NCBI RefSeq assembly: GCF_000374565.1
Contig: NZ_KB894695.1
Span: 1-64,000 of the forward strand
DNA length: 64,000 bases
Direction of reading: 5' to 3'
Source of the DNA: Siminovitchia fordii DSM 16014 = CIP 108821
Lineage (GTDB): Bacteria; Bacillota; Bacilli; Bacillales; Bacillaceae_C
Of this stretch, positions 54,531-64,000 are shown piece after piece (position 1 is the first letter of the stretch; each line of letters opens with the position of its first letter). A program made the translations under genes and the position numbers. The notes below the pieces were generated by a model that was given only the letters and a program-made list of their open reading frames with translations, had not been told where the DNA came from and searched no databases.

Positions 54531-54704
54531 ATGAAAACATTTCTTATAGGCTTTTCTTCAGGTTATATGATTAGCATGTTACTTTTTTACCTTATTTTTG
54601 ATAAGTTTTCTTGGTCGTTTGCAACAGGATCCCTAATGGGAATCCTTTTATTCGGATTCATTTTATATACTATTCGGAAGAAGAAAAAACAAGGCCCGGT
54701 TTAA
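54531..54704 (+). CDS. 57-residue two-helix membrane protein
   Basis: A short gene with a very good ribosome site (AGGAGG, 5 bases from ATG). Two membrane helices (about FLIGFSSGYMISMLLFYLIF and LMGILLFGFILYTI), then the basic tail RKKKKQGPV. Family not recognised. It follows the sigma-54 regulator on the same strand after 110 bases. Confidence 0.6.
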   Translation: MKTFLIGFSSGYMISMLLFYLIFDKFSWSFATGSLMGILLFGFILYTIRKKKKQGPV

Positions 54705-54753
54705 GGCGGGCAACCTCCCAGATATTGTATAATCAAATTGTCATGCTAGATTA

Positions 54754-54776
54754 GCCGGAGGGATCCTGGCTTTTTT
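54754..54776 (+). terminator. Terminator after the small membrane protein gene
   Basis: AGCCGG and CTGGCT arms around GATCC, followed by T6. Confidence 0.5.
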
Positions 54777-54919
54777 ATTCTCGCAGGCCTTGATTGATTT
54801 GTTGCATGAGATCACTTCCTGTATCTGTTAATCTTAGAACTGTACAACAAAGTTTTGAAAAATGTAAAATAAGGAAATTAATAAAATTATATACCTTATA
54901 GGGAGGTGTACAGTCTTAA

Positions 54920-55219
54920 ATGACAGCTTCAAAAAATTTAAGGATATGCAATAAAGGACACAAATACTATAAAAGTAGCGATTGTCCAAACTGTCCGAAG
55001 TGTGAAGTGGAACGAAAACCCGGTAGTGGTTTTCTTTCAAAACTTTCAGCACCCGCAAGAAGAGCCTTAGAGCACCATGGAATCACTACTTTGGATAAAT
55101 TATCAACGTATAGTGAGAAAGAGATTCTACAAATCCATGGTATAGGACCAGCTTCGCTACCTGCTCTTAGAGCTTCTTTAGAAGAGAAGGGATTATCTTT
55201 TAATAAACGACTTTCTTAA
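54920..55219 (+). CDS. Zinc-ribbon plus RpoA C-terminal-domain-like protein
   Basis: 99 residues in two parts. The first (ICNKGHKYYKSSDCPNCPKC) has the Cys/His pattern of a small zinc ribbon. The second (SAPARRALEHHGITTLDKLS, then EILQIHGIGPASLPALRASL) is a helix-hairpin-helix fold like the RNA polymerase alpha C-terminal domain. A DNA-binding role is likely, partner unknown. GGGAGG is 13 bases upstream of ATG, a long spacing. Its stop lies inside a terminator hairpin. Confidence 0.75.
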   Translation: MTASKNLRICNKGHKYYKSSDCPNCPKCEVERKPGSGFLSKLSAPARRALEHHGITTLDKLSTYSEKEILQIHGIGPASLPALRASLEEKGLSFNKRLS

Positions 55220-55229
55220 GTCGCTTTTT
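55208..55229 (+). terminator. Terminator overlapping a coding end
   Basis: CGACTT and AAGTCG arms followed by T5; the stop codon of the zinc-ribbon gene lies inside the stem. Confidence 0.75.
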
Positions 55230-55332
55230 ACTGATCCGGTGCTGCCTTTGTTATTCATGCCACTGACCTTTATTATAGTGGGCGTTCCTTTTTTAGTTTT
55301 GAGTAACGTGACCTCATGCCTATACTTGTCAC

Positions 55333-55491
55333 CTATTTCTCAAGAAGCAACAATTCCCTCCGGTGCGTCCACTGCCTGATTTCTGCTTTGACAACTTCCT
55401 TGTTCTCTCCAGGAGCGTATACTTCAACTACATGGAGAAGTTCACCTTCGTTTGTTCTTGCTTTCCGTTCGACTGACCAACGAGTGATCAC
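55333..55491 (-). CDS. Small phage-like protein
   Basis: 52 residues from GTG 55491, with GGGGTGGG upstream: ITRWSVERKARTNEGELLHV, then a charged C-terminus. Family not recognised. It lies directly after the DUF1064 fragment with a 14-base gap, an arrangement seen in prophage early regions. Confidence 0.45.
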   Translation of the reverse strand: MITRWSVERKARTNEGELLHVVEVYAPGENKEVVKAEIRQWTHRRELLLLEK

Positions 55492-55504
55492 TTTCCCACC
55501 CCTT

Positions 55505-55750
55505 TTACAACTCTTCAAATCTTCCATTATCGTATTTAACAATCGACAGCTTGTGTGGATACCGTTTATGGAACATCTTTTCCTTCATGCGTACAACATC
55601 CGTCTTGACTCCCTTTACATCCACCACTTCAATGGATCCGTCCGTATCGTTTATTTCAAAGTTCACAATATACTCTATCCTTCTGTGAGCCTCGCCAGCT
55701 TTCTCAAATGATTCCTGGAGCAAGTATCGGGGCTGGGGACGGAAGAACAA
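55505..55750 (-). pseudogene. DUF1064 phage nuclease-like protein, N-terminally truncated
   Basis: 81 residues matching the C-terminal part of DUF1064 phage proteins (PD-(D/E)XK-like): RYLLQESFEKAGEAHRRIEY, IEVVDVKGVKTDVVRMK, and KMFHKRYPHKLSIV. The usual first 30 or so residues, with a helix and a Glu, are missing; the 5' end abuts the broken integrase on the other strand. So it is a fragment left by a recombination event. Confidence 0.6.
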
Positions 55751-55824
55751 TATCTGCTTATTGGCTTCCAGTTACTTCAGCTGCTCATAATATTTGCTCT
55801 CAGCGACTGAATCGAACACAATCC

Positions 55825-56970
55825 GTCAATTTCAGGAGGTTAAAAACAGGACGTTGGCAAGCTCGAATTTGGAAAGACGGGAAATATGAAAGCATCGGCA
55901 CTTTCAGAACTAAAAAAGAAGCTGAATTGGCTGCAGGGAAGGCCGAGGAAAAAGTTTACTACGGATATGCCCTCAATGACAGGAAAAAGCACTTTAAGGA
56001 TCTGGCCGATGAATGGTTGAATTTGCATAAAAAAACAATCTGAGAGATTCCACATTCGAGCAATATGAAGTGGTTGTCAGATTGCACATCTTGCCATTCT
56101 TCGGACGAAAAAAAGTATTACGTATCAGAAGGTCCGACATTCAAAAATGGATGAATCATTATTTTGAAATCGTTGATGACGACGGAAATGAAGAATATTC
56201 CTATGGTTCAAGATTAAGGTATTTGTCAGTGCTCAAAAGCATTTTTCATTATGGGTTCACTAATTGGAGATATTGGAGAAGGATCCGTCAAACAAATAAA
56301 AAATACCAGTAAAAAATAAAGTCAAAGTAAAAAAAGTTTTAAAGTATTATTCTTAAGAAGAACTGAACAAACTGCTGAACTTTATGGAGACATATCAGCA
56401 TCAAAGATTCAAAGATTATCGTCTGTATTATACTCTGATGTACTTTTTAAGCCAAACAGGTCTCCGCATTAGCGAAGCTCTTGCGCTTAAATGGACAGAC
56501 ATTAACGGTAAAAAGCTTAATGTTGAAAGGCAGACCATTAGGGATGACAACAACGCACTAAAAATAACAACACTAAAAAATTCATCATCATACAGGACGA
56601 TTGGCCTTAACGACGATCTGTTGCAAGAACTAAAATTCAAGGTAAAACAGAATGAATTAATCTTTTAGGAAGAATGAAGACGGGATCATCCTCCAAAACT
56701 ATTTAGGAAATTATTTAACACCTTCTACGGTCCGTGACTCAATCCGGGACTATTGCAAAAAGGCAGGAGTGGAAATATAAGGGGACGCACGGATTCAGAC
56801 ATACCCATGCTGTTTTGCTGCTCGAGTCTGGTGCGAGCATCAAATTCATAGCAAACAAATTAGAGCACAAAACGATCAAGACGACGGCGGACACTTACTT
56901 GGACATTACCGAAAAAATAGAAGAAGACGAACTCAATAAGTTCGCCTCCTACACTCAAAGAAAAATCTAA
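55825..56970 (+). pseudogene. Phage-type tyrosine recombinase (integrase), shattered
   Basis: Recognisable integrase pieces lie in order but in different frames. N-terminal AP2-like arm (FRRLKTGRWQARIWKDGKYE, 55831-56040, ending in TGA). Core-binding domain STFEQYEVVVRLHILPFFG (56044-56260). A shift near 56260 and a TAA near 56352. Catalytic part with Arg in SQTGLRISEALALKWTDI (56384-56668). Another shift. C-terminal HGFRHTHAVLLLESGAS and LEHKTIKTTADTYLDI with the HxxR and the Tyr (56780-56970). At least three frameshifts and two stops make it inactive. It marks a former mobile element at the 3' end of the suf operon. Confidence 0.85.
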
Positions 56971-57020
56971 ACTGGCACAAAACTGGCACGTCGCGTTTAT
57001 TAGATATTTTCTTTTAACAA

Positions 57021-57046
57021 CAAAGCCTGTATTTACAAGGGTTTTG
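57021..57046 (-). terminator. Possible terminator after sufB
   Basis: Imperfect stem (AAACCCTTGT with ACAGGCTTT) 7 bases after the sufB stop. It could overlap the old attachment site of the integrase element. Confidence 0.4.
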
Positions 57047-57052
57047 AAGCTA

Positions 57053-58453
57053 TTAACCGATCGAACCTTCCATCTCGAACTTGATCAAACGGTTCATTTC
57101 AACCGCATATTCCATTGGAAGCTCTTTTGTAAATGGTTCAATGAAGCCCATGACGATCATTTCTACCGCTTCCTGCTCGCTGATTCCGCGGCTCATCAGG
57201 TAGAAGAGCTGCTCCTCAGAGACTTTGGAAACTTTCGCTTCATGCTCTAGTGAAATGTTGTCATTCAAAATTTCGTTGTAAGGAATTGTATCCGACGTGG
57301 ATTTGTCATCCAAGATCATTGTGTCACATTCAATGTTTGAACGTGCACCGTCGGCTTTGCGGCCAAAGTGGACGATTCCACGATAAGTCACTTTTCCTCC
57401 ATGTTGGGACATCGATTTGGAAACGATAGAGGAAGTTGTATTTGGAGCCAAGTGCATCATTTTTGCACCTGAGTCCTGATGCTGTCCTTTACCGGCCATG
57501 GCAATGGAAAGCGTCAACCCTCTCGCTCCTTCGCCTTTCAAAATGACAGCAGGATATTTCATCGTCAATTTTGATCCGAAGTTGCCGTCGATCCATTCCA
57601 TTGTTGCCCGCTCATCGCAAACCGCACGCTTTGTTACGAGATTATATACGTTGTTTGCCCAGTTTTGGATCGTTGTATAGCGGCAGTAGGCATCTTTTTT
57701 GACGATGATTTCAACAACTGCACTATGGAGCGAGTTTGTTGTATAAGTTGGAGCTGTACAGCCTTCGACATAGTGTACATGTGCACCTTCGTCTACAATG
57801 ATGAGCGTACGCTCAAATTGCCCCATGTTTTCAGAGTTGATTCTGAAGTATGCTTGGAGCGGCGTATCCACTTTTACCCCAGGTGGAACATAAATGAATG
57901 ATCCACCGGACCAAACAGCTGAGTTCAATGCGGCAAATTTGTTGTCTGTAGGCGGAATGACTGTTGCCCAGTGCTCCTTGAATATTTCTTCATTTTCCTG
58001 CAGAGCGGAATCAGTATCTTTAAAGACGATTCCCATATTTTCAAGGTCTTCTTTCATGTTGTGGTAGACAACTTCGGATTCGTATTGTGCTGAAACCCCA
58101 GCGAGCCATTTTTGTTCAGCCTCAGGTATACCAAGCTTGTCAAAGGTCTGTTTAATTTCTTCCGGCACTTCATCCCATGAACGCTCTGTGTGCTCAGATG
58201 GCTTTACATAGTATCTGATTTCATCAAAGTTGAGGGAATTCAAATCCCCACCCCACTGCGGCATCGGCATCTTATAAAAATGCTCCAATGATTTCAGGCG
58301 GAAATCAAGCATCCATTGGGGTTCCTTTTTCATCTTTGAGATTTCCTCAACAATCTCACGTGTCAATCCGCGCTCTGAACGGTAAATGGAAACGTCTTTA
58401 TCCCTAAAGCCATATTTATATTCCCCGCCAATTTGAGGTGCTTTTTTAGCCAC
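57053..58453 (-). CDS. sufB: Fe-S cluster assembly protein SufB
   Basis: A 466-residue scaffold of the SufBCD complex on which Fe-S clusters are built. Core beta-helix with [20 protein letters not shown]; typical [13 protein letters not shown] and C-terminal [21 protein letters not shown]. Last gene of the sufCDSUB operon, 20 bases after sufU. Confidence 0.96.
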   Translation of the reverse strand: MAKKAPQIGGEYKYGFRDKDVSIYRSERGLTREIVEEISKMKKEPQWMLDFRLKSLEHFYKMPMPQWGGDLNSLNFDEIRYYVKPSEHTERSWDEVPEEIKQTFDKLGIPEAEQKWLAGVSAQYESEVVYHNMKEDLENMGIVFKDTDSALQENEEIFKEHWATVIPPTDNKFAALNSAVWSGGSFIYVPPGVKVDTPLQAYFRINSENMGQFERTLIIVDEGAHVHYVEGCTAPTYTTNSLHSAVVEIIVKKDAYCRYTTIQNWANNVYNLVTKRAVCDERATMEWIDGNFGSKLTMKYPAVILKGEGARGLTLSIAMAGKGQHQDSGAKMMHLAPNTTSSIVSKSMSQHGGKVTYRGIVHFGRKADGARSNIECDTMILDDKSTSDTIPYNEILNDNISLEHEAKVSKVSEEQLFYLMSRGISEQEAVEMIVMGFIEPFTKELPMEYAVEMNRLIKFEMEGSIG

Positions 58454-58473
58454 TTATCCATTCCTCCATTCTT

Positions 58474-61440
<2,967 letters not shown>

Positions 61441-61457
61441 TTCAATCCCCCTACCAC

Positions 61458-62240
61458 TTATGCTTCTTGGCCAACAGTCTCATCTTCGATTCCAAGCTCT
61501 TCCTTAACCCAGTCATAGCCTTCCGCTTCCAGTCGCTGCGCCAGTTCAGGGCCGCCTGATTTTACAATGCGACCTTGCATCATGACATGTACAAAATCCG
61601 GTGTGATATAGTTGAGAAGCCGTTGGTAGTGAGTGATTACGAGGCATCCAAAATCGCTGCCTCTCATTTCGTTGATTCCTTTAGAAACTATTTTTAATGC
61701 ATCTATGTCAAGACCTGAGTCAATTTCATCCAGAATTGCAAATTTCGGTTTAAGCATTAGTAATTGAAGAATTTCATTACGCTTCTTTTCACCGCCTGAG
61801 AATCCTTCATTCAAATAGCGCTGTGCCATGTTCGGATCCATTTCAAGCAGTTCCATTTGCTTGTCCATTTGCTTGATAAATTTCATCAAGGAGATTTCTT
61901 TGCCTTCTTCGCGGCGTGCGTTGATAGCTGTCCTTAGAAACTCCGCATTCGTTACTCCGCTGATTTCACTTGGGTACTGCATAGCAGAGAACAACCCTGC
62001 ACGGGCACGCTCATCCACTTCCATTTCAAGTACATCTTGTTCATCAAGTGTAATGCTTCCACTTGTCACTTGATATCTAGGATGTCCCATGATAGCTGAG
62101 GCTAAAGTGGACTTCCCTGTTCCATTGGGACCCATGACAGCGTGGATTTCTCCACCATTTATATTTATGTTTACACCCTTTAAGATCTCTTTATCGTCGA
62201 TAGACACGTTAAGATCTTTTATTGTCAACGTTGAAGCCAT
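61458..62240 (-). CDS. sufC: SufC ATPase of the Suf machinery
   Basis: 260-residue ABC-type ATPase. Walker [13 protein letters not shown]-loop at [11 protein letters not shown], signature [11 protein letters not shown], Walker [14 protein letters not shown]-loop VITHYQRLL. First gene of the operon. ATG 62240 with GGAGG 8 bases upstream; promoter at 62303-62331. Confidence 0.95.
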   Translation of the reverse strand: MASTLTIKDLNVSIDDKEILKGVNININGGEIHAVMGPNGTGKSTLASAIMGHPRYQVTSGSITLDEQDVLEMEVDERARAGLFSAMQYPSEISGVTNAEFLRTAINARREEGKEISLMKFIKQMDKQMELLEMDPNMAQRYLNEGFSGGEKKRNEILQLLMLKPKFAILDEIDSGLDIDALKIVSKGINEMRGSDFGCLVITHYQRLLNYITPDFVHVMMQGRIVKSGGPELAQRLEAEGYDWVKEELGIEDETVGQEA

Positions 62241-62302
62241 CCTCATTACCTCCAAATATAGAAAATATTTGTTCTCTCTTTCTCATTTGTTTCTCAAATA
62301 TC

Positions 62303-62331
62303 ATCTTATCGCATTTTAAAATAATTATCAA
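62303..62331 (-). promoter_or_regulatory. Sigma-A promoter of sufCDSUB with Fur-like overlap
   Basis: TTGATA (62331-62326) and TAAGAT (62308-62303) with exact 17-base spacing. TGATAATTATTTTAA (62330-62316) matches 12 of 14 fixed positions of the Fur box and overlaps the -35, so iron control is possible. Confidence 0.75.
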
Positions 62332-62365
62332 CAAGCGCACGCCTGGATTGAATTTTGCTTCATTT

Positions 62366-62387
62366 TATTTGAGAAAGTTCTCAAATA
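62366..62387. promoter_or_regulatory. Palindrome TATTTGAGAA-N2-TTCTCAAATA
   Basis: Perfect 10-2-10 inverted repeat, 35 bases upstream of the suf -35. The half-site TTCTCAAATA recurs at 62291-62300, just downstream of the -10. Probable operator of an unidentified regulator acting on suf. Confidence 0.5.
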
Positions 62388-62705
62388 CTTAAACAAAACC
62401 GCCTGTTCATCGATTTACAGGCCACCGTAAAGAGGGGCAATAGGGAAATAGGGGGTGAAAGAGGGCCATTGATATCATATCTTGACCAAAGCGCCCGCCT
62501 AAAGCTGGACACGAGGGGCTGACGAAATAAAGGAAAAGGGAGTAAGTGAATGCCTGCTTAACGGAGAAAAGTATCAAAGATGAAGACTTATCACCCATTT
62601 TGGATTAATCCCCTTTTCACTGATGGATATGGGCGGTTTCAAAACAACTAATCCTGGGGCTTCGGCGTCACTAGGATAACCTGCTCTTCCATCTAGATGA
62701 TAAAA

Positions 62706-62738
62706 AGGCCGATCTGTATATTTTGAACAGATCGGCCT
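62706..62738 (-). terminator. Terminator after the short ORF 62747-62905
   Basis: Perfect 12-base arms AGGCCGATCTGT and ACAGATCGGCCT, followed on the minus strand by TTTTTAT. Confidence 0.85.
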
Positions 62739-62746
62739 GATAATAT

Positions 62747-62905
62747 TTATCTTCCAGACGAAAGGCTCCCACCTATGTTTGCTGCCACTATCCGCGACTC
62801 CACGTACTCTTCTTCACGTCTTTTTTCAATCTCGATTCTTTTTTCGCAATCACGCCTGTATGTTTCATAACCGATTCCGTGAGCTCCATGGAGTGCTTTT
62901 TCCAT
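62747..62905 (-). CDS. Short charged ORF of 52 residues
   Basis: ATG 62905 to TAA 62747: MEKALHGAHGIGYETYRRDC, then a helical run rich in Glu, Lys and Arg, ending AANIGGSLSSGR. The frame continues upstream for 17 more codons without a usual start codon, and no good ribosome site is seen at the ATG. The tight terminator 9 bases after the stop argues that it is, or was, a gene. No family recognised. Confidence 0.45.
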   Translation of the reverse strand: MEKALHGAHGIGYETYRRDCEKRIEIEKRREEEYVESRIVAANIGGSLSSGR

Positions 62906-63030
62906 ATCATTCGTGTACTGAATCTTTAGGGGATTAATAGAAAACCATTCCTTTCGTGTTTACATGACCGTCTTTTACGGCACATCTATCACTTTCCCTA
63001 AAGTATTCAGCATTAAACATGAATTTGAAT

Positions 63031-63354
63031 TTATTGGCCTTTGTCTTTGCCAAGATATTTCTGGACAATTCCTAGCATATTGGGAACCGATCGGAATGCG
63101 TATACTTTCTCGGCTGGCATGCCATCCTGGAGGACTAATAGGCAAGGAACACTTTCAATTTTCAATTCGTTAGCCAACTCAGGCATATAATTCAAATCAG
63201 CTTTTGCAAATGACCCGCCAGTGATTTTTTCTACAATATCCAGCATCCGTCCTGCCACTTGGCAAGTTCCGCACAAGGGGGTATAAAAATATATAAAAGC
63301 AGATTTCTTTTTGGTGATCGTGTCATTTATATCTGTCTTATTCCATTCTTCCAT
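63031..63354 (-). CDS. yusE: Thioredoxin-like protein YusE
   Basis: 107 residues, thioredoxin fold with redox motif PLCGTCQVA (CGTC) near residue 30 and cis-Pro in ESVPCLLVLQDG. Matches B. subtilis YusE; partner unknown. ATG 63354 has AAAAGGA upstream; ATG 63366 overlaps that site. It starts 8 bases after the yusF stop. Confidence 0.87.
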   Translation of the reverse strand: MEEWNKTDINDTITKKKSAFIYFYTPLCGTCQVAGRMLDIVEKITGGSFAKADLNYMPELANELKIESVPCLLVLQDGMPAEKVYAFRSVPNMLGIVQKYLGKDKGQ

Positions 63355-63362
63355 CAGTAATT

Positions 63363-63716
63363 TCATCCTTTTTGAAGATACTGGGCGTGTACATCAATAC
63401 GGGCCCTTAATAGGATTTGTGCGAGGTGTTCCAATGGGGCAGATGCCACTTCTTTAAATTTGCGGTCAATGTAAAGATTCCGGGCTAAGGGGAATTCGCG
63501 CTTTAATTGCTTTCGAAGTTTATCTCCGGAAGAATCGGAATCGACAAGAATAAATATGTCCCTTCCTTCCAGTTCCTCAATTAGTTCATCCAATTTTGAC
63601 AACCCAATCGTTCCGTTTGTGCAAATAATGTCAATGGGCTCCCTTACTACCTTCATGACTTTTTTCTTATCGGACAAGCCCTCGACGATAATGGCTGTGT
63701 TTGATAGTGGATTCAT
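63363..63716 (-). CDS. yusF: Toprim-domain protein YusF
   Basis: 117 residues, a stand-alone Toprim domain of the RNase M5/primase type: IIVEGLSDKKKV carries the catalytic Glu, FILVDSDSSGDKLRKQL the DxD. Probably a nucleic-acid enzyme; function unknown. In B. subtilis yusE and yusF lie beside gcvH, which is not in this window. A terminator of an upstream gene lies just before it. Confidence 0.87.
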   Translation of the reverse strand: MNPLSNTAIIVEGLSDKKKVMKVVREPIDIICTNGTIGLSKLDELIEELEGRDIFILVDSDSSGDKLRKQLKREFPLARNLYIDRKFKEVASAPLEHLAQILLRARIDVHAQYLQKG

Positions 63717-63749
63717 AGTCTGCGACCCCGCTTTTTATCTTTTGAAAAA

Positions 63750-63782
63750 AATGCACCTTGGGAGTTAAATCCAAGGCGCATT
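63750..63782 (-). terminator. Terminator upstream of yusF
   Basis: AATGC-CCTTGG pairs with CCAAGG-GCATT, then T7 on the minus strand. It would end a transcript coming from the right, beyond the window. Confidence 0.75.
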
Positions 63783-63894
63783 TTATAATTTGTTTCTCTG
63801 GCTCCGGGCAACAGCAGCCACTTGACTTGTTAACGGAGCATTTTTGTCCAGCTTTAGGCGCCATTGACTAGCTAACTGAGCCTGACATAACCAT

Positions 63895-64000
63895 AGGATG
63901 GGGCGACTTGCTGCGCCGTGCTTCCTTTATCCCTTCAGGAGCCGTCCAGTCCTATATGTCGCTGTTCGCGCACTTCACTTTTCTTTTTATTCCTCGCTGG
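63895..64000 (+). repeat. Degenerate dispersed repeat, copy 3 (cut by the window edge)
   Basis: TCCTTTATCCCTTCAGGA followed by CGTCCAGTCCTATATGTCG closely resembles 34406-34446 in the same orientation. Non-coding and GC-richer than neighbours. Confidence 0.5.

Larger units (their letters stand above)
62241..62746. other. Suf promoter region and spacer
   Basis: 506 bases without a convincing large gene. It carries the suf promoter (62303-62331), the TATTTGAGAA palindrome (62366-62387), a GCCTGT/ACAGGC hairpin (62401-62422) and the terminator of the short ORF. Around 62490-62520 a GC-rich piece (AAGCGCCCGCCTAAAGCTGG) may be a further fragment of dispersed repeats. Confidence 0.5.

Noticed and set aside
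55708-55824. First part of the plus-strand frame before the integrase arm
   Set aside because: Its sequence is antisense to the DUF1064 fragment and does not resemble an integrase; only 55825 onward does.

Overview
The window is chromosomal DNA from an endospore-forming member of the Bacillaceae. Gene content and order follow the Bacillus subtilis yug-kap-mrp-yui-yum-yut-yun-sufCDSUB-yus stretch, with insertions and losses. Shine-Dalgarno sites are strong, TTG and GTG starts are frequent, and spore genes (yutH, yutC, lytH, yunB) are present. Two Na+/H+ antiporter systems (Mrp, NhaC), an NSS transporter and a BCCT transporter suggest a sodium- and osmolyte-oriented physiology; that is inference. 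No rRNA, tRNA or CRISPR array was seen.

Layout. 1-0.25 kb: tail of an IS1182-like transposase. 0.3-4.4 kb: yugN, glutamate dehydrogenase, rocD, a decayed rocA, and yugI. 4.6-11.2 kb: yugF, patB, sodC, small membrane proteins, a lipoprotein cyclophilin, kapB (no kinB beside it) and an MFS exporter. 11.4-17.3 kb: complete mrpABCDEFG. 17.4-24.5 kb: amidase, ydaT, yuxO, a Gly/Tyr-rich protein, pepA, yuiDCB and a Nudix hydrolase. 24.6-30.5 kb: redox and Fe-S genes (yumB, yumC, yutM, yuzB, yutJ, yuzD, yutI). 30.7-36.7 kb: yutH, yutG, yutF, yutE, yutD, yutC, lytH. 36.7-40.1 kb: MetS/MetP-type NSS transporter and an NhaC antiporter. 40.4-45.6 kb: yunB, yunC, yunD, yunF, a histidine-heptad repeat protein and mscL.

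46.1-54.4 kb is the most interesting segment. A probable operon on the minus strand encodes a YumC-type flavoprotein reductase, a [4Fe-4S] ferredoxin, a CntA-like Rieske oxygenase, an aldehyde dehydrogenase and a DmlA/TtuC-type D-malate dehydrogenase. A BCCT transporter follows. A divergent PAS-AAA+ sigma-54 activator faces a textbook -24/-12 promoter and two similar inverted repeats. Together they read as aerobic breakdown of a carnitine-like quaternary amine: uptake, oxygenolytic cleavage to trimethylamine plus malic semialdehyde, oxidation to malate, and decarboxylation to pyruvate. The electron-transfer pair differs from the usual CntB reductase.

54.5-57 kb holds small genes, phage-derived fragments and a shattered tyrosine recombinase. 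57-62.4 kb is sufCDSUB, and the window ends with yusE and yusF. Degenerate dispersed repeats lie near 30.6, 34.3 and 63.9 kb.
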